Assembly: GCF_016811995.1 (NCBI RefSeq)
Contig: NZ_CP069159.1
Coordinates: 1,054,001-1,118,000 of the forward strand
Reading direction: 5' to 3'
Source: Citrobacter sp. R56
GTDB lineage: Bacteria > Pseudomonadota > Gammaproteobacteria > Enterobacterales > Enterobacteriaceae
Length of the DNA stretch: 64,000 nucleotides
Position 1 is the first letter of the stretch, and every line of letters begins with the position of its first letter. Positions 1-12,054 of this stretch are shown one piece after another. The notes under the pieces are model-generated. The model saw only the letters and a program-made list of their open reading frames with translations, was not told the DNA's origin and did no database searches. The translations under genes and the position numbers were made by a program.

Positions 1-232
1 CGCCAACGCGTTTCGCCAGCCATCCGGTGATCGGAATCGAAATGGCGTTTGCCACCCCGAATGAGGTGATCACCCATGTTCCCTGGCTCAATGAAGAGCC
101 AAGGTTCCCGGCGATAGTTGGGATCGCCACGTTAGCAATGGTGGAGTCCAGAACCTGCATGAACGTTGCCATCGACAACGCGATCGTCATAATGACGAGC
201 TGTGCGCCTTCCAGCGGTTTTTGCTGTTGCAT
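1..232 (-). CDS. emrB: EmrB, multidrug MFS exporter (N-terminal part only)
   Basis: This is the first 77 or so codons of the inner-membrane proton-driven drug exporter that works with EmrA and TolC; the rest lies beyond the window edge. The peptide begins MQQQKPLEGAQLVIMTIALS and runs into the first transmembrane segments, ending near a WLAKRVG sequence typical of the MFS loop after helix 2. It starts 16 bases after the emrA stop on the same strand, so emrA and emrB form one transcription unit behind mprA. Identification rests on strong resemblance to E. coli EmrB and on gene order. Only the length cannot be judged. Confidence 0.93.
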   Translation of the reverse strand, partial: MQQQKPLEGAQLVIMTIALSMATFMQVLDSTIANVAIPTIAGNLGSSLSQGTWVITSFGVANAISIPITGWLAKRVG

Positions 233-248
233 CACACGCACCTCAGGA

Positions 249-1421
249 TTAACCCGCGTTGGCCAGGACTATCTCTTCGATCAGCTTATTGACCGGAGCG
301 AGACTGATTTCTCGGGCATCGCTTTCAGAAACGGGCGTTGTGCGCACCTGGCTTGCCAACACCTGCCCATCGCGATTTGAGGTATCTACCGTCACTAATG
401 TCGATAAACCAATACGCAGAGGATGTTGCGCCAGTTGCTGCGCATCCAGTTCAATACGGACTGGCAGACGCTGTACAACTTTGATCCAGTTGCCGGTGGC
501 ATTTTGCGCAGGGAGCAGCGAGAAGGCGCTGCCTGTTCCCATATCGAGACCGACGACTTTCCCGGTATATTTCACGTCATCGCCGTAAATATCGCTGATG
601 ACGGTAGCCGGTTGGCCAATGCGCATATGCGCCAGCTGAGTCTCTTTAAAGTTTGCATCGACCCACAGATTGTTCGCCGGAACGACCGCCATCAGCGGTG
701 TGGTCGGGCTAATCTGGGCGCCTGGCTGAACGGCGCGGCGAGACACGTATCCTGTCATCGGGCTGACAATTTTCGTACGTTCCAGCGCCAGCCATGCATT
801 GCGGACTTCCGTCGCCGCTTGTTGCACGGCAGGCTGATCTTCCAGCCGACTACCGAGGATCATGGCCTGATTAGCGTTATATTGTTGAATCGCGACGTCA
901 AGTTGCGCCTGGGCGCTGGCGACAGCATCACGCGCGTGTTGCAGCTCTTCGCGGCCAATCAGGTTGGCGTTACCCAGCGGAACACGACGATTAAAGTCAC
1001 TTTGTGCCTGGGCCAGCGCGGTTTTCTGCACTTCAATGCTCGCCTGCAACTGCTTGCTGTTGATCATTAACTGGTGTGTTTGACGCACGCTGGAGGCTAA
1101 TGCTGTTTTGGCTTTTTCAAACGCCTGTTTGGCATCGGTCTGATCGAGCGTGACCAGCACATCGCCTTTTTTGACAAAGTCAGTATTATCAGCCCAGACT
1201 TTGGTCACGCTGCCTGATACCTGAGCCATGATTTGCACCTGGTTCCCTGCCACGTACGCATCATCAGTCTCTTCGGCATGACGCAATACTAAAAACCAAT
1301 AAATCCCATATGCCACGGCAATAATAATAAAGAGCAAGGTGAGAAGGATAAGCATACTTTTACGTTTGCCATTCTTCTTAACCGGTTGCTGCGGGGTTTG
1401 AGTCTCCGCATTTGCGCTCAT
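249..1421 (-). CDS. emrA: EmrA, periplasmic adaptor of the EmrAB-TolC multidrug pump
   Basis: Membrane-fusion (HlyD-type) adaptor of 390 residues joining EmrB to the outer-membrane channel TolC. A short cytoplasmic N-terminus (about 1-24) is followed by one membrane anchor (about 25-45), a biotinyl-lipoyl-like region, a long alpha-hairpin of Ala/Gln-rich coiled coil (about 95-210), and a second lipoyl/beta-barrel half containing VSPMTGYVSRR. I chose the ATG that gives MSANAETQTPQ, as in E. coli, not the upstream in-frame codon at 1448. It lies between mprA and emrB, and MprA is known to repress this operon until drugs such as CCCP bind it. Confidence 0.95.
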   Translation of the reverse strand: MSANAETQTPQQPVKKNGKRKSMLILLTLLFIIIAVAYGIYWFLVLRHAEETDDAYVAGNQVQIMAQVSGSVTKVWADNTDFVKKGDVLVTLDQTDAKQAFEKAKTALASSVRQTHQLMINSKQLQASIEVQKTALAQAQSDFNRRVPLGNANLIGREELQHARDAVASAQAQLDVAIQQYNANQAMILGSRLEDQPAVQQAATEVRNAWLALERTKIVSPMTGYVSRRAVQPGAQISPTTPLMAVVPANNLWVDANFKETQLAHMRIGQPATVISDIYGDDVKYTGKVVGLDMGTGSAFSLLPAQNATGNWIKVVQRLPVRIELDAQQLAQHPLRIGLSTLVTVDTSNRDGQVLASQVRTTPVSESDAREISLAPVNKLIEEIVLANAG

Positions 1422-1550
1422 GTTGTTCTCCACGATCTTATTTCTCACATCGGCTGAGCCGACCTGTTTGTCAGAAAGGCCAGCAGTGTCACGTGCTGGC
1501 CTGTCAGTTTTTTTCTTTTATAAATCTGGATTTTTGAGCGTGTCGACGCG

Positions 1551-2081
1551 TTAGCGTAGTGCCTCAAGAACGGCACCGTCCTTATCCATCTGATCGAGAC
1601 GGGTCAGGAGCTTACGCGTGATGTGCTCAAGCTGATCTTTTTCGGCGGTGCTGAGTGATGACCAGAGCTGATGCAGGCAGTGGTGCTGAGGTGGGAGAAC
1701 CTCACGCAAAAAATCATGCCCCTTTTCAGTCAATTGCAGGTGCAGACAACGACGATCGTTATCGCTTTCACGACGTTCGATCCAGCCGCGTTTTTCTAAC
1801 TCATCCGCGATTCGTGTTGCGTTAGTACGGGACGAACCGAGTGCACAACTCAGTTCCGATGGCTGAATACTGTGGTTTTCCTGAGACTCCAGCGTAATCA
1901 ACGCCATAAACAACGTCTCGTTAATCCCTTGAGCTTTCAGCATTTTATTGCGGTTTTCCAGCAACTTACCCTGCATATGCATGCAAAGACGGGTCAGAAG
2001 AATTTCCTGATATGGGAAATCTTCGTAGCGGCTGGCGCGAAATTTTAGCATTTGTTCAATGGGCGTAAACGAACTATCCAT
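1551..2081 (-). CDS. mprA: MprA (EmrR), MarR-family repressor of emrAB
   Basis: A MarR-type winged-helix repressor of 176 residues, the same length as E. coli MprA. The DNA-binding part is visible around residues 70-125 (helix-turn-helix ending in [17 protein letters not shown], then the wing [17 protein letters not shown]). In E. coli it binds its own promoter and releases on binding uncoupler-type drugs, switching on emrAB. It heads the mprA-emrA-emrB operon; 129 bases separate it from emrA. The region upstream, where ygaZH would lie in E. coli, is decayed, so its promoter now sits in or next to the ygaZ remnant. Confidence 0.95.
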   Translation of the reverse strand: MDSSFTPIEQMLKFRASRYEDFPYQEILLTRLCMHMQGKLLENRNKMLKAQGINETLFMALITLESQENHSIQPSELSCALGSSRTNATRIADELEKRGWIERRESDNDRRCLHLQLTEKGHDFLREVLPPQHHCLHQLWSSLSTAEKDQLEHITRKLLTRLDQMDKDGAVLEALR

Positions 2082-2213
2082 TTGGGCATGACCTCATTAA
2101 TTTCAGCCGATATAGTAACGACAGTGACAAATAAAGTAAATGTATTATTAAATTAAAACGATTCTTGCTGGTTATAAAATCGCCAGTATTTTCCGGGCTA
2201 ATCCGTAGTCCGG

Positions 2214-2418
2214 AAAACGCAACGATGCGGGGAGCGAGCAAACAACGAATAAGCAGTACGGGAGGCATGAAACCTGACATGACCCCAGCGGGGGGAAACC
2301 CCCGACGGGTAAACGTAAAAGCGAACGGGTTACCGCTGATGACTATCGGTACGCTGTCTTCACATCCCTCAGCGATCGTCGCCGGACTGGGATCAGACAG
2401 GTGGGCAGGGCTTTCCAT
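2214..2418 (-). pseudogene. ygaZ: Remnant of ygaZ (branched-chain amino acid exporter subunit)
   Basis: The frame starting at 2418 opens MESPAHLSDPSPATIAEGC followed by EDSVPIVIS, which closely follows the N-terminus of E. coli YgaZ (MESPTPQ..., EGCKDSLPIVIS). Similarity then weakens (TRRGFPPAGV against TRLGFSPLESV), and the following GFMPPVLL...CLLA resembles a later YgaZ segment (GFMLPALFMSFLLA), suggesting a large internal deletion. No ygaH is present before mprA. In E. coli ygaZH encodes an L-valine/methionine exporter upstream of mprA on the same strand. The end coordinate is approximate. Seen: the N-terminal match; inferred: the internal deletion. Confidence 0.75.
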
Positions 2419-2541
2419 AGGATTATATGATTCGTCACCGATGTTAAATAATCAGGATAAATAATTCCTATAACCTTAACAGACTGGGGGGCACCTTAAC
2501 ACCCTAAGGAGCCCAAACAGGCATAAACGCTTAGCGTCTGC

Positions 2542-3726
2542 TTAATTTACGGCTTCTTGTCGATGAAAACCTCGCCACCAGACCAGAAGGTTAAGTGCGG
2601 CAACGGTCGTCCCCGCCAGACAAACGCCAGTCCACCCTGCATGTTGCCAGGCGGATGCGGACACCAGTGAACCGGCAGCGCCGCCGATAAAATAGCTGGT
2701 CATGTAACCCGCCGTCAGACGGTTACGCGCATCCGGGTGAATGCGATAGATAACCGTTTGGTTGGTGATGTGTACGCCCTGAACCGTCAGATCCAGCACC
2801 AGAATACCGACAATCAGCGCCAGCACGGAGGTGTGTCCATACCAGATTGCCAGCCAGGAGAGCAGCAACAGCAACAGGCCGATGGTGGTCGTAAGATGGG
2901 ATTTTCCTTTATCGGCAAAACCACCTGCAGGCCGTGCGCCCAACGCACCTGCGGCACCTGCCAGACCAAACAGGCCAATCATCCCTTCGGAATAGTTAAA
3001 CGGCGGTGCGGCAAGCAAAAAGGCCATTGAGGTCCAGAGGATGCTGAAGTTGGCAAAGGTCAGGCATCCTAACAGTGCGCGGGTGCGCAGCAGTTTGTCG
3101 TGGAGAAACAGGCTGAATACGGAACCCAGCAGTTGCGGATAGTTGAGATGGGTTTCCGGTTTCATCTTCGGCAGTCCACGCCACAGCGCGATAGCCATCA
3201 GCGCCATCAACACGGAGGCGACCCAGAACACGGTTCGCCAGCCGCCGAGATTCGCGAGCAATCCGGCGACGGTTCGCGCCAGTAAAATCCCCAGCAGCAG
3301 ACCGCTCATGATAGTGCCGACCACCTTACCGCGCTTATCCGGCGTGGCGAGGGTGGCGGCCAGAGGAACCAAAATTTGGGCGACGACCGAGAACAATCCG
3401 GTGAGCGCCGTCCCCAGGATCATCATGGCAAGCGACTGGCTGCTGGCGGTGATCAGCATGCCGCCTGCCGCCAGCAGTGTCATTGAGACAATCAGCGTCC
3501 GGCGTTCAAACATGTCGCCCAGCGGAACCAGAAACAATAATCCGGCCGCATAGCCCAGCTGTGCGGCTGTGACGATAAATCCGGCGGAGCTGGCCGAAAG
3601 CGAGAACGTGCGGGCGATGGTGTCGAGCAGCGGCTGCGCGTAATAGTTGCTGGCGACCGCCAGACCGGTGGCGACAGACATCAGGACAATCAGCGCCGGA
3701 CTCAGTGGATGGGTGGGGTTATTCAT
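2542..3726 (-). CDS. ygaY: YgaY-type MFS transporter
   Basis: An apparently intact 394-residue major facilitator with about twelve hydrophobic segments and the MFS loop motif G-D-M-F-E-R-R after helix 2. I take the ATG that gives MNNPTHPLSPALIV; an upstream in-frame ATG at 3759 lacks an obvious ribosome site. It lies between mprA/ygaZ and proX, the place of ygaY, which is a pseudogene in E. coli K-12. Its substrate is unknown; sequence type suggests a drug/sugar-efflux-like H+ antiporter. The spacing to proX and the hairpin at 3822 suggest its own promoter. Confidence 0.8.
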   Translation of the reverse strand: MNNPTHPLSPALIVLMSVATGLAVASNYYAQPLLDTIARTFSLSASSAGFIVTAAQLGYAAGLLFLVPLGDMFERRTLIVSMTLLAAGGMLITASSQSLAMMILGTALTGLFSVVAQILVPLAATLATPDKRGKVVGTIMSGLLLGILLARTVAGLLANLGGWRTVFWVASVLMALMAIALWRGLPKMKPETHLNYPQLLGSVFSLFLHDKLLRTRALLGCLTFANFSILWTSMAFLLAAPPFNYSEGMIGLFGLAGAAGALGARPAGGFADKGKSHLTTTIGLLLLLLSWLAIWYGHTSVLALIVGILVLDLTVQGVHITNQTVIYRIHPDARNRLTAGYMTSYFIGGAAGSLVSASAWQHAGWTGVCLAGTTVAALNLLVWWRGFHRQEAVN

Positions 3727-3821
3727 TGTTATCAGTATGTTTTGATTGAGTGACAACAATCATAACGAATGAAAATGAATTCAGGTGATGGATTGTGCGG
3801 TTTAGCGGGGGAGGTGAAATG

Positions 3822-3848
3822 TGCCTGATGGCGTCTTGCCATCAGGCA
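3822..3848. repeat. REP-like palindrome downstream of proX
   Basis: A perfect 11-bp stem (TGCCTGATGGC / GCCATCAGGCA) around a 5-base loop, 11 bases past the proX stop. The arms have the usual sequence of enterobacterial REP elements, which protect mRNA 3' ends or end transcription. No T tract follows on the proX strand. Confidence 0.7.
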
Positions 3849-3859
3849 TAAAGCTTACA

Positions 3860-4855
3860 TTACTTCTGAGCGGCCAACGCTTCTTTCACCCAGCCGTCAA
3901 ATTGCTGCTGGTGAGCTTTGATCCAGCCGTCAACATGACCCTGAATATCACCTTCGGAAGCCTTACCTTCATGCATCATCGAGTTTTGGGCGTTGATATC
4001 CGCAACTGACAGTTTCATGACGGCAAACAGTTTCGCCGCCGCCGGGTTTTTCTCAGCCCAGGCTTTGTTGGCGACAATATGCATTGTACTCACCGGGAAG
4101 CCATAGTTCGCACCGTTCGGCAGTTTGGTGTCGATATCTTTCTGCACACCCGGCAGAGAGGAGAACGGGACCTGCAACCAGACCACATCTTTACCTGGTT
4201 TCAACACGTCGCTCACCCAGTACGGTGTCCAGGTGTAGTAAAGCACTGGCTTGCCTTCTTTAAAACGGGCGATGGTATCGGCCATCATCGCCGCATAGTT
4301 ACCCTGGTTGTGGTCAACGGTTTTCGTCAGGTCATAGGCACCTAACTGATGATTAATGGCCGCTTCACAGCCCCAGCCTGGGTTACAGCCGGTTAAGTCC
4401 GCTTTACCGTCGTTGTTGCTGTCGAACAGTTTGGCGATTTTCGGGTCTTTCAATTGCGCGATATTGGTGATGTTGTATTGTTCGGCGGTTTTTTTGTCGA
4501 TCAGATAACCCTGGGCGGCGCCCGTGACGAATACCCCCTCGCGATAGAACTTCTTATCGCCACCCGCAGCGGCGTACATATCATCATGCAGCGGCTGCCA
4601 GTTCACGGCAGTAAACGTGGCATCGCCAGAGGCAATGGAGGTGTAACCCACGTTGTAGTCGACTTCACTCGGTTTACTGACGGTATAACCGAGTTTTTCC
4701 AGCGCCCGGCTGACCAGCAGTGTCTGGAAGGTTTCTTCGGAAATAGTGCTTTGAATTGGCTGTACGGTGACGCCTTTGCCCGGTAGGTCAGCAGCGAAAG
4801 CGCTGGTAGATACAAGGGTGGCAAACGCTGTGGCAATGATTATTTTCTGTCGCAT
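3860..4855 (-). CDS. proX: ProX, periplasmic glycine betaine-binding protein of ProU
   Basis: Substrate-binding protein (331 residues) of the osmotically induced ProU ABC importer for glycine betaine and proline betaine. A Sec signal peptide is visible ([21 protein letters not shown], cleavage after AFA near residue 21). The mature part has the aromatic residues of the betaine cage region ([13 protein letters not shown]) and the two-cysteine loop [11 protein letters not shown] that matches the E. coli protein. It is the last gene of proVWX; the gap to proW (68 bases) is wider than the proV/proW overlap, as in E. coli, allowing separate strong translation of the binding protein. Confidence 0.96.
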   Translation of the reverse strand: MRQKIIIATAFATLVSTSAFAADLPGKGVTVQPIQSTISEETFQTLLVSRALEKLGYTVSKPSEVDYNVGYTSIASGDATFTAVNWQPLHDDMYAAAGGDKKFYREGVFVTGAAQGYLIDKKTAEQYNITNIAQLKDPKIAKLFDSNNDGKADLTGCNPGWGCEAAINHQLGAYDLTKTVDHNQGNYAAMMADTIARFKEGKPVLYYTWTPYWVSDVLKPGKDVVWLQVPFSSLPGVQKDIDTKLPNGANYGFPVSTMHIVANKAWAEKNPAAAKLFAVMKLSVADINAQNSMMHEGKASEGDIQGHVDGWIKAHQQQFDGWVKEALAAQK

Positions 4856-4923
4856 CGTTGTTCCTTAATTATTGGAGGGACACTGAGGCCCGGCAGGCAT
4901 CGCGCTACCGGGCAACAGGTGAA

Positions 4924-5979
4924 TTACTTGATGAAAGGGCGGGTAAAAAGCCCAACAGGACCGGTGGTATACCAGCGGCGGTTGCCACGGCTGCGCGCGT
5001 CGCGCCCCACGGCTTGTGTCAGACGATCCAGAATGATGGCGAGGATCACTATGCCCACCCCGCCGACAGTGGCCAGTCCCATATCGAGACGACCGATGCC
5101 GCGCAGAACCATCTGGCCCAGCCCGCCAACAGCAATCATGGAGGCGATCACGACCATGGAGAGCGCCAGCATCAGTGTCTGGTTGACGCCTGCCATAATG
5201 GTGGGCATTGCCAGCGGCAACTGAACTTTGAACAGCATCTGGCGAGGACTGGCGCCAAATGAGCGCGAAGCCTCAATCAGGTCCGCTGGCACCTGGTTGA
5301 TCCCCAGAATGGTCAGACGCACAATCGGTGGCAGGGCGAAGATGATGGTCACCACCACGCCTGGCACATTGCCAATGCCGAATAGCATCACAATCGGCAC
5401 CAGATAGACGAACGCTGGCGTGGTCTGCATCGCATCCAGCAACGGGCGGATAATCTTAGATGCCCTGGGGCTACGCGCCAGCCAAATTCCCAACGGTAAC
5501 CCGATAATGACGCAGAACAGCAGCGCGGTGAGCACCAGCGCGAGCGTAATCATCGCCTGCGACCAGGCACCGATCGCGCCAATGGCAATTAGCGAGACCA
5601 GCGTGGCGATCCCCATGCCGAGGCTCGACATTTGCCAGGCGATCAGAGCAAAAAGAATAATCGCCACTGGCGCTGGCATTCCCAGCAGCAGTTGCTGGAA
5701 GGCGCTCAGGATATAATCTACCGGCACACGGATCCCCTGAAAGGCTGGGCGGAGGTGAAGTACTATCCAGTCGATCCCCTGCGTCACCCAGCTATCCAGT
5801 GGGATCAGCGTCTTATGGAAAGGATCCATAATATTAAAATGTTCCGGCGCTGGCGCAGGCGCGCTGTTCAGCCAGTCTGCACCGCCGCTGTTGGCAGGCG
5901 CGCTGCCCCAGGCATCTGCCGATTGTGCGGTGTTCTCTGTTGCCGGTGCGATATCCCACGGATTGTTTTGATCAGCCAT
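4924..5979 (-). CDS. proW: ProW, inner-membrane permease of ProU
   Basis: Permease subunit (351 residues) of the glycine betaine ABC importer. It has the unusual long periplasmic/amphipathic N-terminus of ProW (about 1-95, rich in Asn, Ala, Pro), then about seven transmembrane helices and the EAA loop that contacts ProV (about 225-260, [20 protein letters not shown]). Its start overlaps the end of proV by 8 bases, showing translational coupling. Length and order match E. coli ProW (354 residues). Confidence 0.96.
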   Translation of the reverse strand: MADQNNPWDIAPATENTAQSADAWGSAPANSGGADWLNSAPAPAPEHFNIMDPFHKTLIPLDSWVTQGIDWIVLHLRPAFQGIRVPVDYILSAFQQLLLGMPAPVAIILFALIAWQMSSLGMGIATLVSLIAIGAIGAWSQAMITLALVLTALLFCVIIGLPLGIWLARSPRASKIIRPLLDAMQTTPAFVYLVPIVMLFGIGNVPGVVVTIIFALPPIVRLTILGINQVPADLIEASRSFGASPRQMLFKVQLPLAMPTIMAGVNQTLMLALSMVVIASMIAVGGLGQMVLRGIGRLDMGLATVGGVGIVILAIILDRLTQAVGRDARSRGNRRWYTTGPVGLFTRPFIK

Positions 5980-7174
5980 TATTTGCCCCCTCGCGATCTA
6001 AAGCCTGTAACAGCATGCGTTTTGAAATGATGCCGACATACTGTTGTTCCTCGTCGACGACCGGTACTGCACAGGGCGCCTGACCAACATGAGAAAGCAA
6101 TTCGCTGAGTGGGGTTTGCGCATCTACGGCTAATGGCTGTTCGATCAATGCCGCTTCCATGCCTTGCGCCTGACTTAATGCCGATTTTAAGGAGTCAATT
6201 GACACCACGCCGACATACTTATTTCCGCGTTCAATGACGTAGCCGAATTCGCGGTCTTCATCCTGTAATAATTTCAGCGCAGAACGTGGACCGAACCCTG
6301 GGGTTTTACGAATTAATCCCACGGGACTACGGCGGGCAATATCTTTCGCGCTGAACACCTGGCTAATATCAACGCCACGGAAGAAGGTGCGGACATAATC
6401 ATTCGCCGGATTATTCAGAATCTCATCCGGTGTCCCGACCTGTACGACTTCGCCATTTTGCATAATGGCAATACGATCGCCAATACGCATCGCTTCATCC
6501 AGATCGTGGGAAATAAAGACCACGGTTCGTTGATGTTTCGCTTGCAGTTTTACCAGTTCATCCTGCATCTCAGTACGAATTAACGGATCGAGGGCCGAGA
6601 AGGCTTCATCCATTAATAAGATGTCAGGATTGATGGCTAATGCGCGGGCGAGACCGACACGCTGACGCATGCCCCCGGAAAGTTCATCCGGGTAGCCGTG
6701 AGCATAATTCTCCAGCCCAACCTGGCGTAACGCATCGAGCGCTTTTTCCCGACGTTCATTCGCAGCAATACCGGCTAATTCCATGCCGAATGCTGTATTG
6801 TCCAGCACCGTCATGTGCGGCATTAATGCAAATGACTGGAACACCATCGCAATCTTTTTTCTGCGCACCTCGCGAAGTTCTGCATCGGATATTTTTGCAA
6901 TATCGACACCGTCAATCAGAACTTGCCCGCGGGTGGGTTCAATCAGGCGATTGAGAAGGCGTACCATTGTGGATTTACCCGAACCGGATAATCCCATGAT
7001 GACAAATATCTCGCCTTCTTCAATGGCCAGACTGGCGTCTTTAACGCCAAGCGATAGCCCCGTTTTATCCAGAATTTGCTCTTTCGAAAGTCCTTTTTCA
7101 ATATATTTGAAAGCTCGCTGTGGATGCTCACCAAATATCTTATAGAGATTTTTAACTTCTAATTTAATTGCCAT
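5972..7174 (-). CDS. proV: ProV, ATPase of the ProU glycine betaine importer
   Basis: ABC ATPase of 400 residues. Walker [10 protein letters not shown] lies near residue 60, the ABC signature [15 protein letters not shown] near 165, Walker [15 protein letters not shown] just after, and the switch histidine in [11 protein letters not shown]. The last 120 residues form a tandem CBS module that senses ionic strength in related transporters. It is the first gene of the operon, and the start [15 protein letters not shown] follows a region closely resembling the E. coli proU leader. Confidence 0.97.
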   Translation of the reverse strand: MAIKLEVKNLYKIFGEHPQRAFKYIEKGLSKEQILDKTGLSLGVKDASLAIEEGEIFVIMGLSGSGKSTMVRLLNRLIEPTRGQVLIDGVDIAKISDAELREVRRKKIAMVFQSFALMPHMTVLDNTAFGMELAGIAANERREKALDALRQVGLENYAHGYPDELSGGMRQRVGLARALAINPDILLMDEAFSALDPLIRTEMQDELVKLQAKHQRTVVFISHDLDEAMRIGDRIAIMQNGEVVQVGTPDEILNNPANDYVRTFFRGVDISQVFSAKDIARRSPVGLIRKTPGFGPRSALKLLQDEDREFGYVIERGNKYVGVVSIDSLKSALSQAQGMEAALIEQPLAVDAQTPLSELLSHVGQAPCAVPVVDEEQQYVGIISKRMLLQALDREGANNG

Positions 7175-7389
7175 GCAATAGATTGTTTCCTGTTATTTAT
7201 ATATGTCAATATGTTACCTGATAGAAATAGTCACCTTTTTCTACCCTAACATACTGAGAATCTGAGACAACCCTGAATTTGTTAATGATGTTAATGCAAT
7301 GGAATGCTATTCGGCAGGATTTCCCGTGATATAAGGGCTGAGCGCCAATGATGATGTGACGATATTTTTTGTAAGGGGCATTTGAAATG
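7175..7389 (-). promoter_or_regulatory. proU promoter and leader
   Basis: On the minus strand, the sequence before proV contains TTAGGGTAGAAA (near 7240-7250) and a leader ending CAATCTATTGC before the ATG, both closely like the E. coli proU P2 -10 region and leader as I recall them. In E. coli this promoter is induced by osmotic shock and silenced by H-NS acting on upstream and downstream curved DNA. The match to P2 is from memory, not from an alignment. Confidence 0.6.
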
Positions 7390-7414
7390 CGCCTGAATTG
7401 TCAGTATTCAGGCG
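7390..7414. terminator. Hairpin downstream of nrdF
   Basis: A perfect 9-bp stem (CGCCTGAAT / ATTCAGGCG, 7-base loop) 116 bases past the nrdF stop, in the nrdF-proV gap. It may mark the 3' end of the nrdHIEF message. There is no strong T tract, so it could also be a REP-like element. Confidence 0.5.
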
Positions 7415-7530
7415 GATAAGACGGAAGATAATGAGTGTAGATCACACAATAATAATTGAATGACAAAAATGTGATCGCGTTAAAAATATTAACGCAAATA
7501 TCAGCGCGATATTTACGTCAATAGCCATTA

Positions 7531-10617
<3,087 letters not shown>

Positions 10618-10645
<28 letters not shown>

Positions 10646-11028
10646 AATTCGTTCACTCCTTTTCGGACCTTATCGATATCGCCCGGCGTTCCCATCAGCT
10701 CAAAGCGATACAGGCAGGGCACGCCGCATTTTTGTGAAATAACGTCTCCGGCGCGGCCATACGCTTCACCGAAATTGCGATTGCCAGAGGCAATAACGCC
10801 GCGAATTAACGCCCGGTTGTGTTCATCATTTAAAAAGCGGATCACCTGTCGGGGTACCGCGCCCGCAGTGCCTCCACCGCCATAAGAGGGCACCACCAGA
10901 AGGTAAGGTTCATCCACGCGGACTCGTTCCCGCTCATTGAGCGGGATACGGATGGCGGGCAACCCCAAACGCAGCATAAAGCGATGCGTATTTTCGGAGC
11001 TGCTGGAGAAGTAGACGAACTGGCTCAT
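10618..11028 (-). CDS. nrdI: NrdI, flavodoxin-like activator of NrdF
   Basis: A 136-residue flavodoxin-fold protein that supplies superoxide/oxidant to assemble the manganese-tyrosyl cofactor of NrdF. The phosphate-binding [10 protein letters not shown] loop near residues 8-17 and the FMN-contact [14 protein letters not shown] and [12 protein letters not shown] segments are clear. Overlaps nrdH by 4 bases at its start and nrdE by 28 bases at its end, within the nrdHIEF operon. Confidence 0.96.
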
Positions 11029-11261
11029 GCGTGGGGTTCGGCGCGCAGACGGTTAATCATGTCGGGGCGGAATCCAGACCAGCTGGTTTCCCCGGCGACC
11101 ACGACTGGCAACTGGCGAAAACCCTGGGCACGCAGGGTTTCTGCCGCATCAGGGAGCCTGTCGACGTTCACCATCTCAAAATCAAAGCCACGGCTTTCCA
11201 TCGCCCGTTTAGTTGCGTGGCACTGAACGCAATTATCTCGAGTGTAAATAGTTATGCGCAT
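11025..11261 (-). CDS. nrdH: NrdH, glutaredoxin-like electron donor of class Ib RNR
   Basis: Small thioredoxin-fold redoxin (78 residues) that reduces NrdE. The redox motif CVQC stands at residues 11-14 and the WSGFRPD segment near residue 60 marks NrdH against ordinary glutaredoxins. Start taken at [11 protein letters not shown] as in E. coli; the upstream in-frame ATG at 11276 adds MEIRI with no better ribosome site. It is the first gene of nrdHIEF. Confidence 0.95.
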   Translation of the reverse strand: MRITIYTRDNCVQCHATKRAMESRGFDFEMVNVDRLPDAAETLRAQGFRQLPVVVAGETSWSGFRPDMINRLRAEPHA

Positions 11262-11334
11262 GATTCGTATTTCCATTTAAAGTTAGAGAACGGCGCGAAG
11301 GTATGCGTCGGGTTGTATGTGTTTCGATAAAGGA

Positions 11335-11385
11335 AATACTAGATGCAGTTGTAAAAAGATTCAAACATACAATATATGGGAAATT
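11335..11385 (-). promoter_or_regulatory. Possible NrdR box pair upstream of nrdH
   Basis: On the minus strand CCATATATTGTATGT (around 11370-11380) resembles the NrdR operator core (CTATATATTGTGT), and about 31 bases closer to nrdH there is a weaker ATCTAGTATTT. NrdR boxes come in pairs about three helical turns apart upstream of nrd operons. The first box is plausible, the second is poor. Confidence 0.35.
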
Positions 11386-11445
11386 TAGATTGGTTACGCC
11401 CCCACTAATGCGCTCAGCGGGGAGGGGGCGTTATTGGGGGAAATT

Positions 11446-11526
11446 GCCGGATAGCGACATAAGCGTGTTATCCGGCCTGGGACATATGCACAGCTGTAAG
11501 CCTGATAAGCGATAGCGCAATCAGGC
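11446..11526. repeat. BIME: two REP-type palindromes
   Basis: Two imperfect palindromes stand side by side: GCCGGATA...TATCCGGC (11446-11476) and GCCTGAT...ATCAGGC (11500-11526), the two common REP arms. They fill the gap between the nrdH promoter region and the 3' end of the AhpD-like gene. Confidence 0.75.
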
Positions 11527-11534
11527 AACAAAAG

Positions 11535-11966
11535 TTACATCCGCATGCTCACTGCCAGACGGTTAAAGCAGTTCATCAGGCCAATCGCAAAGGTCAGATC
11601 GCTTACCTCTCTGGCGCTAAAATGGTCGAGCAACGGCAGATAAACGTCATCTTCCGCGCGGGTGCCGACAATATCCGTGACGGATTCAGCCCAGGCGAGC
11701 GCTGCGCGTTCCTGTTCACTGAAACGATGGCTTACCCGCCAGCCTGCCAGCGCATCCAGTTTGGTTTGCTCAACGCCGGATTTACGCAGCGCTTTGCTGT
11801 GCATTTCAAGGCAAAACGCGCAGCCATTGATTTGCGAAATGCGCAGATAAACCAATTCCATTAGCGTGGTATCCAGCGCACTGTTTTCCAGTGCTTGTTT
11901 CGCCTGAACCAGAGCGTTATAGACTTCAGGGCTAAGTTCATAATAGGGCTGGCGTAATGTTGTCAT
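11535..11966 (-). CDS. AhpD-like carboxymuconolactone decarboxylase family protein
   Basis: A 143-residue all-alpha protein of the AhpD/CMD family. The redox centre is clear: QINGCAFCLEMHSKALRKSG, with the CxxC pair and following histidine near residues 52-60, as in peroxidase-type members that reduce alkyl hydroperoxides. It is divergent from the MocR gene at 12055 (88-base gap), a common arrangement in which the regulator controls its neighbour. This pair is not at this place in E. coli. Substrate unknown. Confidence 0.85.
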   Translation of the reverse strand: MTTLRQPYYELSPEVYNALVQAKQALENSALDTTLMELVYLRISQINGCAFCLEMHSKALRKSGVEQTKLDALAGWRVSHRFSEQERAALAWAESVTDIVGTRAEDDVYLPLLDHFSAREVSDLTFAIGLMNCFNRLAVSMRM

Positions 11967-12054
11967 GGTGTTTCTCCTCGTTTCAATGACTGCACTGTAG
12001 CACTATAATGGACTGTTAAAGAGAGCCATATTTTCACATAAAAAGCAGGCCATA

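Noticed and set aside
2480-2500. GGGGGGCACCTTAACACC thought to be a Tn3-type end
   Set aside because: No matching second end and the inner consensus is absent.
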